A stretch of 64,000 bases of DNA from Parvimonas sp000223315 (GTDB lineage: Bacteria > Bacillota > Clostridia > Tissierellales > Peptoniphilaceae): NCBI GenBank assembly GCA_050262155.1, contig CP189843.1, positions 1,116,001 through 1,180,000 on the forward strand, given 5' to 3'. Below, piece by piece: positions 36,988 to 45,209 of the stretch; positions within the stretch are counted from its first letter, which is position 1, and each line of letters begins with the position of its first letter. The notes beneath the pieces are model-generated. The model saw only the letters and a program-made list of their open reading frames with translations. It searched no databases and was not told the DNA's origin. The translations under genes were made by a program, and so were the position numbers.

Positions 36988-37305
36988 TTAAAATGAATAA
37001 AATAAATATGATAAAATTATTCCTACTATTCCGAAGCTACCTACTAAAAAATAGCTTAAATAGGTAAATGGAACAATAACAATTTTAAAAATTGCTAAAA
37101 TATATAAAATCACATATCCTATTATGGAGTTCAAAATAATCTTTTTTATAATTTTTAAAGGGAATTTTAATAATTTAAAAAGAATATAAATTAAAACAAT
37201 TCCAATAATATAAGAAACAATACTATTTTCGAAAAAGAATTTACTTAAACCAGCAAAATCAAGTGATTTTAATGAATCTAAATACATTTTTTCAAATTTT
37301 TCCAA
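36988..37305 (-). CDS. BofA-like small membrane protein
   Basis: 105 residues with a TTG start supported by GGAG nine bases upstream. After a short cytoplasmic part come about three hydrophobic segments; FKLLKFPLKIIKKIILNSIIGYVILYIL resembles the PF07441 (BofA) core. In Bacillus BofA inhibits processing of pro-sigma-K during sporulation. Non-sporing relatives often keep it beside tmk, so the role here is unknown. First gene of the operon running to the terminator at 34736. Confidence 0.7.
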   Translation of the reverse strand: MEKFEKMYLDSLKSLDFAGLSKFFFENSIVSYIIGIVLIYILFKLLKFPLKIIKKIILNSIIGYVILYILAIFKIVIVPFTYLSYFLVGSFGIVGIILSYLFYSF

Positions 37306-37331
37306 AGTATCACTCTCCTATTCTTACTATT

Positions 37332-37360
37332 ATTTTATCACAATGTAAAGATTTTATCAA
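37332..37360 (-). promoter_or_regulatory. promoter of the bofA-tmk-darA-holB operon
   Basis: TTGATA (37355-37360), 17-base spacer and TAAAAT (37332-37337) on the minus strand, about 27 bases ahead of the TTG start. Confidence 0.7.
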
Positions 37361-37462
37361 TTAAAACGTACAAAAAACAAATATAATATAAGACAATCTT
37401 ATTTTTAAAAAAATTCGTTTAAAAATACATTTATTGAGCTTTAATTTTTGATTTTTATATAA

Positions 37463-38054
37463 GAACCCCACCCTTCCTCGACGCTTCGCATCGGGTGGGT
37501 GCCCGGGAACCTTGTTGCTTCGCAATAAGAACTCCACCCTTCCTCGACGCTTCGCATCGGGTGGGTGCCCGGGAACCTTGTTGCTTCGCAATAAGAACTC
37601 CACCCTTCCTCGACGCTTCGCATCGGGTGGGTGCCCGGGAACCTTGTTGCTTCGCAATAAGAACTCCACCCTTCCTCGACGCTTCGCATCGGGTGGGTGC
37701 CCGGGAACCTTGTTGCTTCGCAATAAGAACTCCACCCTTCCTCGATGCTTCGCATCGGGTGGGTGCCCGGGAACCTTGTTGCTTCGCAATAAGAACTCCA
37801 CCCTTCCTCGACGCTTCGCATCGGGTGGGTGCCCGGGAACCTTGTTGCTTCGCAATAAGAACTCCACCCTTCCTCGACGCTTCGCATCGGGTGGGTGCCC
37901 GGGAACCTTGTTGCTTCGCAATAAGAACTCCACCCTTCCTCGACGCTTCGCATCGGGTGGGTGCCCGGGAACCTTGTTGCTTCGCAATAAGAACTCCACC
38001 CTTCCACAATCCTTCGCATCGGGTGGGTACCCGAGAACCTTGTTGTTCCACAAT
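37463..38054. repeat. nine tandem copies of a GC-rich 66-bp palindromic unit
   Basis: Eight nearly identical units and a ninth divergent one (from about 37990), period exactly 66. Each unit reads, on the plus strand, CCACCC-TTCCTC-GACGCTTCGCATC-GGGTGG, then GGTGCCCGGGAACC, then CTTGTTGCTTCGCAATAAG: three nested or adjacent palindromes. The heptamer GCTTCGC (GCGAAGC on the other strand) occurs twice per unit. GC content is about double that of the surroundings. Because 66 is a multiple of three, several frames stay open on both strands, but no unit has a credible start or ribosome site. It fills the gap between the bofA promoter and the terminator of the surface-protein gene. Confidence 0.95.
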
Positions 38055-38094
38055 AAAAATAGCAAGCCCTATGACTTGCTGACTTGCTATTTTA
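38054..38094 (-). terminator. Rho-independent terminator of the thioester surface-protein gene
   Basis: AAAATAGCAAG / CTTGCTATTTT stem, then T-rich on the minus strand. The T run passes directly into the last repeat unit (TTATTGTGGAACAACAAGG). Confidence 0.8.
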
Positions 38095-38185
38095 TGTTAC
38101 TTTTTGATAAATTATTACTTTTGTGTCTTAATTCTTAACCTATAAGAAATGTCATCTTTAAATCAAATTTTATATATTTGTATCT

Positions 38186-40963
38186 TTACTTTTGATTTCT
38201 TTTTTTCAAGAATAACATTATTCCACCTGATATAACTAAAATTCCTGAATAGATTGACGGATTTGTTTCAATTCCCGTTTTAGCTAATTTAGTTTTTTTA
38301 GATTTTTCAGAAGGCGTTGAAGGTGGTAAAGCTGGACTTTCTGTATTAACTACTTTTATTCCATCTTTCATATTTCCTAAATAACTTACCTTAAACAACT
38401 TGTCTTCCAACTTAATTGAATTATTATCTTCTCCAACTTCCTTAACTGTATATTCATAAGATTTTGAATTTTCTATTGATTCATATACTTTTAAGTTTTT
38501 GAATTCTCCTATCCAATTGTTTTCTTTATTCAATTCAAGCTTTTGTCCTGTCGCTTCCCCATCTCTGTATAATTCAACTTCGATTTTATCTACAGGTGCT
38601 GTAATTTCATTTCCATTTGTTCCCAACCACTCTTTTGTTACTTTTAGATTTCTTGTTGGCGGTATCATTGGTGTCCACGGATTTTCAGGTTTTGATGCTT
38701 CTTCCTTATCTGTTACTGTTAATTTATTTCCGTTTGCTTTTACTTCGTTTCCATTTGCATTCTTAATCGTAACTTTTCCTTGTTCATCTACTTCAAAGAT
38801 AATATCCGTAACTTTTAAATATCCGTTAGGAGCTACTTCTTCATGGAATGTATATGTTCCGGCTTTCAACTTAAATGTTTCACTTTGATTTTCTTTAGAT
38901 ATCCATTCCTTTACTAATTGTCCTTGTTCATCTTTTATTTGAATTTTCGCTCCCGCTATTTCTTTACCTGCTATATTTACCTTGCTGAAAACCACTTCAT
39001 TTTCAATTTCTTCTTTAGGTAAAATTCTAAATGTCTGTGATTTATCATTCGGATCTTCATGTGTTAATTCTTGTTTCTTATCCGGTTTTCCGTCTCCATC
39101 TGTATCTATTACATTTTCCATTGAAACTACCGTTTCAAAAACCACATAAGATTTTCCGGCTTCTAAATTAAGTTTTCCAAAATTTAATGTCCATTCACCT
39201 TTTCCTGTTGTATCCGCTTTTAAATCATCACCACTATTAACTACAGAAACCGGATGTCCCGGATTAACAAGTTCTCCATCTTTTACTTCATAAATTTTGC
39301 CTATCACATCATATTTTTCGTTTGGATAAAGTCCTTTATATGTTATCTTGTCTGAAACTTCAACTCCACCTTCAATATCCTTTGCTTTTAATGTTGCAAT
39401 TTCATTTTCATTTGAAGTCTTTTCACCTGCTGTCACCGTTGTCTTTATTTCTCCAACTGGTTGATCTTTTGCTTTATCTGTTACTGTTAATTTATTTCCG
39501 TTTGCTTTTACTTCGTTTCCATTTGCATTCTTAACCGTAACTTTTCCTTGTTCATCTACTTCAAAGGTAATATCCGTAACTTTTAAATATCCGTTAGGAG
39601 CCGCTTCTTCATGGAATGTATATGTTCCGGCTTTCAACTTAAATGTTTCACTTTGATTTTCTTTAGATATCCATTCCTTTACTAATTGTCCTTGTTCATC
39701 TTTTATTTGAATTTTCGCTCCCGCTATTTCTTTGCCTGCTATATTTACCTTGCTGAAAACCACTTCATTTTCAACTTCTTCTTTAGGTAAAATTCTAAAT
39801 GTCTGTGATTTATCATTCGGATCTTCATGTGTTAATTCTTGTTTCTTATCCGGTTTTCCGTCTCCATCTGTATCTATTACATTTTCCATTGAAACTACCG
39901 TTTCAAAAACCACATAAGATTTTCCGGCTTCTAAATTAAGTTTTCCAAAATTTAATGTCCATTCACCTTTTCCTGTTGTATCCGCTTTTAAATCATCACC
40001 ACTATTAACTACAGAAACCGGATGTCCCGGATTAACAAGTTCTCCATATTTTACTTCATAAATTTTGCCTATCACATCATATTTTTCGTTTGGATAAAGT
40101 CCCTTATATGTTATCTTGTCTGAAACTTCAACCCCACCTTCAATATCCTTTGCTTTTAATGTTGCAACTTCATTTTCAGTTGAAGTTTTTCCTCCAGCCA
40201 TTACTGTTGTTTTTATTTCTCCAACTGGTTGGTCTTTTTTCAATCTACCGGTTACAATAGCCTGATATCCGATTTGACCTTGAACCCCCTCGGGTTTATA
40301 ACCACGAAGTTCAAAATCAGCAGGCACATTGATACTATCTACGGCTTCACGCAATAAGTATACTGCTTTTTGACCCTGTTTTGAGTATTTATAAAACCAA
40401 TATTGGTTACTATCTTTATCAACTTTGTAACCATCTGTATAACGCCATATTTCATTTTGAACAACAGTATAAAATTCATTAATTGCATCTTGTGGAGTTG
40501 CCCACCCGGATCTTCCGATAACATCAGTGGGATCTTTCAAATAAATATAAATAAGTTTAGATACTTTATTCCAAAGTTCATCATGACCTGTAGAAACAAC
40601 CCCTGGTAAGTGATTATCTCTAACAAGTTTATTAAAACTCTCCTTATTTAGATTTAACATTTGTTCATATACACCAAAATATTCATCCTTTGCAGCATCA
40701 TATCCGGGATATTTTTTGCTATTTGCCATGCAAAAACCGAATAGCTCGACTGGAGTATGTGATTCATCCGATGTAACCATCCCTAAACGATTTTTATTCC
40801 CTGCTGAGTAATATTTACCATCCGGCGATACTCCTGTAGCATCATTAGGAAAACCATCAGCTTTAGTTTTTGAAGATGGTTGAATCACACTTGATATTAC
40901 CATCAAAAATATAATCAAAAACGAAACTGTACTTTTAAAAATTTGCCTACTTCTTTTTTTCAT
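38186..40963 (-). CDS. LAKTG-anchored surface adhesin with thioester and VaFE/ester-bond domains
   Basis: 925 residues. Signal peptide (about 1-36); thioester domain with Cys78 (ELFGFCMAN) and Gln169 (FYTVVQNEIW), able to bond covalently to host proteins; then two almost identical 256-residue repeats. Each repeat pairs a VaFE/T-Q ester-bond domain (SYVVFETVVS ... THEDPNDKSQT) with a SpaA/Cna-B-like domain (FSKVNIAGKEIAGAKIQIKD ... GTYTFHEE). A final Cna-B domain (NLKVTKEWLG) and the sorting signal LAKTG (about 893), hydrophobic helix and KKRNQK follow. Probably a fibre-tip or stalk adhesin. The last about 130 residues match the neighbour at 41546-44758. No sortase is in the window. Confidence 0.9.
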   Translation of the reverse strand: MKKRSRQIFKSTVSFLIIFLMVISSVIQPSSKTKADGFPNDATGVSPDGKYYSAGNKNRLGMVTSDESHTPVELFGFCMANSKKYPGYDAAKDEYFGVYEQMLNLNKESFNKLVRDNHLPGVVSTGHDELWNKVSKLIYIYLKDPTDVIGRSGWATPQDAINEFYTVVQNEIWRYTDGYKVDKDSNQYWFYKYSKQGQKAVYLLREAVDSINVPADFELRGYKPEGVQGQIGYQAIVTGRLKKDQPVGEIKTTVMAGGKTSTENEVATLKAKDIEGGVEVSDKITYKGLYPNEKYDVIGKIYEVKYGELVNPGHPVSVVNSGDDLKADTTGKGEWTLNFGKLNLEAGKSYVVFETVVSMENVIDTDGDGKPDKKQELTHEDPNDKSQTFRILPKEEVENEVVFSKVNIAGKEIAGAKIQIKDEQGQLVKEWISKENQSETFKLKAGTYTFHEEAAPNGYLKVTDITFEVDEQGKVTVKNANGNEVKANGNKLTVTDKAKDQPVGEIKTTVTAGEKTSNENEIATLKAKDIEGGVEVSDKITYKGLYPNEKYDVIGKIYEVKDGELVNPGHPVSVVNSGDDLKADTTGKGEWTLNFGKLNLEAGKSYVVFETVVSMENVIDTDGDGKPDKKQELTHEDPNDKSQTFRILPKEEIENEVVFSKVNIAGKEIAGAKIQIKDEQGQLVKEWISKENQSETFKLKAGTYTFHEEVAPNGYLKVTDIIFEVDEQGKVTIKNANGNEVKANGNKLTVTDKEEASKPENPWTPMIPPTRNLKVTKEWLGTNGNEITAPVDKIEVELYRDGEATGQKLELNKENNWIGEFKNLKVYESIENSKSYEYTVKEVGEDNNSIKLEDKLFKVSYLGNMKDGIKVVNTESPALPPSTPSEKSKKTKLAKTGIETNPSIYSGILVISGGIMLFLKKRNQK
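38720..40256 (-). repeat. two near-identical 768-bp tandem repeats inside the adhesin gene
   Basis: The block from QPVGEIKTTV to NKLTVTDK occurs twice with a 768-bp offset (for example CTCCAACTGG at 39451 and 40219). Only a few substitutions separate them, pointing to recent duplication or ongoing homogenisation. Copy number could vary between strains. Confidence 0.85.
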
Positions 40964-41386
40964 TTTATTACTCCTTCCATATTAAAGTTTAGACTATTTA
41001 CATTTATAAATAGTCCTAAAACTTTGAATTACTGAACTTTATGTAAAAACTATCAGCAAATTTAAATTATCATATAAAAATAATTAAAAATGCATTCGAT
41101 TTCTTCCAATTAATATTTAAAATTAATAACTAAATTTTTTAAATTTTATTAGCTAAATTATAGCATAATATGAGATAAACTGTCTACTATTTTTACACTT
41201 TTTTTAATATTTATTTTTATATAAAAATATCGTTTTACCTATTATAATTATTCTTTTTTATCAATCTCATCCTGTGACTTTATGACTATTTATATTTAGA
41301 TGTTTTCTTATAATTTTCTTAACTATAAAACAAATAAACTTCCTTAATATTTTTATCTTTTCAATTATTTTTAAAAAAGCACAGTG

Positions 41387-41452
41387 AAAACCCCACCCTT
41401 CCATGATACTTCGCATCGGGGTGGGTACCCGGGAACCTTGTTGTTCCACAAT
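41387..41452. repeat. solitary copy of the 66-bp repeat family
   Basis: CCCCACCC-TTCCATGATACTTCGCATC-GGGGTGGGTACCCGGGAACC-TTGTTGTTCCACAATAAAAA. It shares the variant right end (GTTGTTCCACAATAA) with the ninth unit of the big array. As there, it directly abuts the T run of a surface-protein gene terminator. The rest of 40964-41386 is AT-rich without a recognisable gene, apart from the GGAAGGAG site before the 40963 start. Confidence 0.9.
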
Positions 41453-41492
41453 AAAAAAGTTAGGGAGTAATTTTTAATTTTTACTCCCTAAC
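41453..41492 (-). terminator. Rho-independent terminator of the Cna-B surface-protein gene
   Basis: GTTAGGGAGTAA / TTACTCCCTAAC, a 12-bp perfect stem (41459-41470, 41481-41492), then six T on the minus strand. Confidence 0.9.
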
Positions 41493-41545
41493 CTTAGTTA
41501 CTTAACTTTTTTTATTATAATCATATATCATTTTTAAATCAAATT

Positions 41546-44500
41546 TTATATATTTGTATCTTTATTTTGATTTCTTTTTTTCAAGAATAACATTATTCCA
41601 CCTGATATAGCTAAAATTCCTGAATAAATTGATGTACTTGTTGCAATTCCCGTCTTAGCTAATTTTGGTTTTTTAGGTTTTTCAGAAGGTGTTGAAGGTG
41701 GTAAAGCTGGACTTTCTGTATTAACTACTTTTATTCCATCTTTCATATTTCCTAAATAACTTACCTTGAATATCTTATCATCAAATTTAACTGAATTATT
41801 CTTTTCTCCAACTTCCTTAACTGTGTACTCATAAGTTTTTGAATTTTCTATTGATTCATACACTTTTAGATTTTTGAATTCTCCTGTCCAGTTGTTTTCT
41901 TTATTCAGTTCAAGCTTTTGTCCTGTTGCTTTTCCATCTCTGTATAATTCAACTTCAATTTTATCTACAGGTGCTGTTATTTGATTTCCATTTGTTCCTA
42001 ACCATTCTTTAGTTACCTTTAGATTTCTTGTTGGCGGTACAATTGGTGTCCATGGTATAAGTTTTTTATTTGTAACAGTTAATCCTATTTGTTGATTTCC
42101 ACCATAAATTACTTTATACCAACTATCTCCAAGCTTAATATGATTTCCTAATTCTCCTACTTCTTTTACAGTGTAAACATAATCATTTCCCTGTGCATCT
42201 GCTTTATCAAGATTTGTCCAAGTATAAGTAGTATTTCCATTGCTTAATTCAACTGGTTCTCCTTCTGCTTGTCCGTTCTTTAGAAGTTGTAATTTAATTG
42301 TAGGATGTTCATCTTCATCAACAACCCATTCTTTAGTTACTTTAACTTCTGTTTTTATCTTTGTATTCTTAATTATGATAGTTCCATTTTGAGTTTTTTC
42401 ATAACTAACTTCATAACCGGCAGGCACATTCTTTTCAACTACTTCATACTCGATTTCTGTTCCGTCTGCTTCGTACTTGTCTAAACCTTCAAATGTATGC
42501 TTCCAATTTTCACTAGCTTTTAGTTCGTGTTCTTGGATTACATCATTACTTCCTACTTTTCTAAGTTCTACAAGTACAGAATTTCCTACATCTCCTACCC
42601 ATCTCTTTTCTACAGGGATATTTACCTTTTCTACATTTGTATTTGTAATTGTGAAGCCATCTTCCATTGTTCCTTCAATAGATGATATATATCCTGCACC
42701 AACAGATTTTTCAACTACTTCGTATTTGATTTCTGTTCCATCATCTTCATATTTTGGTAAATTTGTAAATGTATGTTTCCAGTTATCACTTGCTTTTAAT
42801 TCATATTCTTGTAAAACATCATTACTTCCAACTTTTTTAAGTTCTACAATAATAGAATCCTTCGCAGGTCCTACCCATTTCTTTGTTACGGATACTTCCA
42901 CTTTTTCTACATTTGTATTTGTGATTGTGAATCCGTCTCCCATCGTTCCTGTAACTTCTGATGTATATCCTTCAGGTACATTCTTTTCTACTACTTCATA
43001 CTTAATTAGTGTACCATCATCTTCATATTTATCTAAACCTGTAAAGGTATGTTTCCAGTTATCACTTGCTTTTAATTCATATTCTTGTAAAATATCATTA
43101 CTTCCAACTTTTCTAAGCTCTACAATAATAGAATCCTTCGCAGGTCCTACCCATTTCTTTGTTACGGATACTTCCACTTTTTCTACATTTGTATTTGTAA
43201 TAGTAAAGCCGTTTTCCATTGTTCCTGTAACTTCTGATGTATATCCTTCAGGTACATTCTTTTCAACTACTTCATACTTAATTAGTGTACCATCATCTTC
43301 ATATTTATCTAAACCTGTAAAGGTATGTTTCCAGTTATCACTTGCTTTTAATTCATATTCTTGTAAAACATCATTACTTCCAACTTTTCTAAGCTCTACA
43401 ATAACAGAATCTTTTGCCGGTCCTATCCACTTCTTTGTTACTGAAACAGAAATCTTTTCATTTGGTTGATTAACTATATTTTTTAGAGCAATTTTATCAT
43501 TTCCAGTAAAGTCACTTTCTTCAACAAAAACAGGTTCTGTTAAAGGTAAATAACCACTTGGTGTTTTTGTTTCAACCAGTTTATATTTATCTAAAACTAA
43601 ATTTCCAATTTCTCCAGTTCCATCTGCACCTGTAGTAATAGTTCCAACCTTTTGGTTATTACGTACACGAATAACATCAAACTCAACACCAGATAATGGT
43701 ATGCCATTTTTGCCTGTTTTGTTTACTTTAATCTTATAAACATATCCTTCACCACCACCGCTGGCATCGGTAATTTTATAAGATGCACTATAACTAAAAG
43801 TTTTATCGCCATCTATAAGTTCTACTTTATTTTTAAATATTTCACCAACTACCGGTTCATAGGATATTTTAACTTTATATCTAATCATCATTCCCTTACC
43901 GGCAGGCCTATTTCCAATATCAAGCGTAAACTTATTTCCCTCAACTTTAAGTTTATCTTTATATTGTGCGGTTATATCTGATTCTTCAGTAAATAAGATA
44001 TCTGTTCCTGTTGCATTACTAACCCATTTACCTTCAAGTATCTTAAAAGAATCTTCAATATATTGAACACCTGGATTCAAAAGTGTATCAGTTACCTTAG
44101 CATTAACCATTTCTTTATTAGCTTGATTAATAGCTATTTTATAATGACCGATAGTTTTATTTCCACTATCCATCCATCCACCTTTAATCAATTGAACTCC
44201 TGTAACTTGATGTGGATTATAAGTAACAGTACCCGCTTGAATAACTGTTCCATCTCCTTTTGCAGTAAGTGTTACAGGGATAACACCGGTTTGAGTTTGT
44301 GTTCCACTATTAATTTGAATATTAAAATAAAATGAGCCTTTAACTCCTGAATGCTCTTCCGCATATTTTGTATAAGTAAGAACAACTTTCATAGGACTTT
44401 CATCAACTAATTTTCCATTTGCAATGATATTATTAGATGCATCTTTAATATCAAAGTTAAATGGAGCATATGGTGCAAACCCTACAGGCAAAGTTAGCGT

Positions 44501-44758
44501 TGTCGTATCTCCCTCTTTTACTTGATTATTTGGCAATGCATACTCTGCATTTACCCTAAATGCTTTCCAAGCGTCCATTGGAGCTGTAATTGGATTCCCT
44601 TCTAAATCTGTAACAAATGCTTTTGTTATTACATTAGAAGACAATTCTTCAGCATGTGATGTAATTCCGGATTGTAATACAATCGAGAAAACCATAACAA
44701 ACGCAAGAAAAATACTTAAACTTCTTTTAATAAAATCCCTTTTTAACTTTCCAGTCAT
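41546..44758 (-). CDS. LAKTG-anchored surface protein with adhesin head and six Cna-B domains
   Basis: 1070 residues. Signal peptide to about residue 37 (SGITSHAEE). A head of about 300 residues with the two Ig-like folds of collagen/fibrinogen-binding MSCRAMM proteins (TLTLPVGFAPYAPFNFDI, HYKIAINQANKEMVNAKVTD). A SpaA-like domain (GIPLSGVEFDVIRV ... VETKTPSGYLPL) and six Cna-B domains follow, the first four about 90 residues apart and very alike (VSVTKKWVGPAKDS). The sorting signal LAKTG is at about 1033. Cna-B domains usually carry internal isopeptide bonds. Compared with the neighbour, a one-base deletion at the 3' end lengthens the tail from NQK to NQNKDTNI. Start with AAGGGGA site. Confidence 0.9.
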   Translation of the reverse strand: MTGKLKRDFIKRSLSIFLAFVMVFSIVLQSGITSHAEELSSNVITKAFVTDLEGNPITAPMDAWKAFRVNAEYALPNNQVKEGDTTTLTLPVGFAPYAPFNFDIKDASNNIIANGKLVDESPMKVVLTYTKYAEEHSGVKGSFYFNIQINSGTQTQTGVIPVTLTAKGDGTVIQAGTVTYNPHQVTGVQLIKGGWMDSGNKTIGHYKIAINQANKEMVNAKVTDTLLNPGVQYIEDSFKILEGKWVSNATGTDILFTEESDITAQYKDKLKVEGNKFTLDIGNRPAGKGMMIRYKVKISYEPVVGEIFKNKVELIDGDKTFSYSASYKITDASGGGEGYVYKIKVNKTGKNGIPLSGVEFDVIRVRNNQKVGTITTGADGTGEIGNLVLDKYKLVETKTPSGYLPLTEPVFVEESDFTGNDKIALKNIVNQPNEKISVSVTKKWIGPAKDSVIVELRKVGSNDVLQEYELKASDNWKHTFTGLDKYEDDGTLIKYEVVEKNVPEGYTSEVTGTMENGFTITNTNVEKVEVSVTKKWVGPAKDSIIVELRKVGSNDILQEYELKASDNWKHTFTGLDKYEDDGTLIKYEVVEKNVPEGYTSEVTGTMGDGFTITNTNVEKVEVSVTKKWVGPAKDSIIVELKKVGSNDVLQEYELKASDNWKHTFTNLPKYEDDGTEIKYEVVEKSVGAGYISSIEGTMEDGFTITNTNVEKVNIPVEKRWVGDVGNSVLVELRKVGSNDVIQEHELKASENWKHTFEGLDKYEADGTEIEYEVVEKNVPAGYEVSYEKTQNGTIIIKNTKIKTEVKVTKEWVVDEDEHPTIKLQLLKNGQAEGEPVELSNGNTTYTWTNLDKADAQGNDYVYTVKEVGELGNHIKLGDSWYKVIYGGNQQIGLTVTNKKLIPWTPIVPPTRNLKVTKEWLGTNGNQITAPVDKIEVELYRDGKATGQKLELNKENNWTGEFKNLKVYESIENSKTYEYTVKEVGEKNNSVKFDDKIFKVSYLGNMKDGIKVVNTESPALPPSTPSEKPKKPKLAKTGIATSTSIYSGILAISGGIMLFLKKRNQNKDTNI

Positions 44759-45160
44759 TTTTTCTTCCCCTTCTTAATATTTTTAAAAATGTAATTATTT
44801 AGTTTGGAAATAAATTTAAAGTTTAATTTATAGATAAAATCTACAAATAAAATGTTCCCCAACATTTATAAAAAGTCTTTAAATTTATATTAAATTCCTT
44901 AAAATATATAATTTATTACCCATATATAAACTATACCATCATTTTGTTTTAACTTTTAAATTTAGTTTTATATAATGAAATGATTACAGTTTTACAACCA
45001 AGGTATAATATAAATAATTATATCACAAAACTATGGTAAATTCCAATATTTAAAATAAATTTACTATTTTTTAACCCAATAAATTTATATTATAATACTT
45101 AACTTGTTATCAATAATTTTCAAAACTTTTTAATTATTTTTAATATATTTTTTTGCAACA
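44759..45160. other. AT-rich intergenic region, no gene seen
   Basis: About 400 bases with very low GC between the surface protein start and the aldehyde dehydrogenase terminator. No ORF with a ribosome site, RNA gene or clear repeat was found. It should contain the surface-protein promoter, but no convincing -35/-10 pair was identified. Confidence 0.5.
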
Positions 45161-45191
45161 AAAAAGTTGAAGAATTTCTATCTTCAACTTT
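45155..45191 (-). terminator. Rho-independent terminator of the aldehyde dehydrogenase gene
   Basis: AAAGTTGAAG / CTTCAACTTT stem, then a T run on the minus strand. Confidence 0.85.
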
Positions 45192-45209
45192 AAAACTAAA
45201 TATTACTTA

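Noticed and set aside
36988..37305. Taking the BofA-like protein as evidence of sporulation
   Set aside because: No other sporulation gene is visible, and the gene is kept next to tmk in non-sporing Firmicutes.
37463..38054. CRISPR array
   Set aside because: The whole 66-bp period is repeated without unique spacers, and no cas genes are nearby.
37361..38138. Several open frames of 190-230 codons on both strands across the 66-bp array, with 22-residue peptide repeats
   Set aside because: The 66-bp period is a multiple of three, so any stop-free frame stays open through all copies. There is no ribosome site or sensible start, and five different frames are open at once.
42477..43469. 330-codon plus-strand frame opposite the Cna-B gene
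   Set aside because: It mirrors the repeats of the real minus-strand adhesin, with no ribosome site; an antisense shadow.
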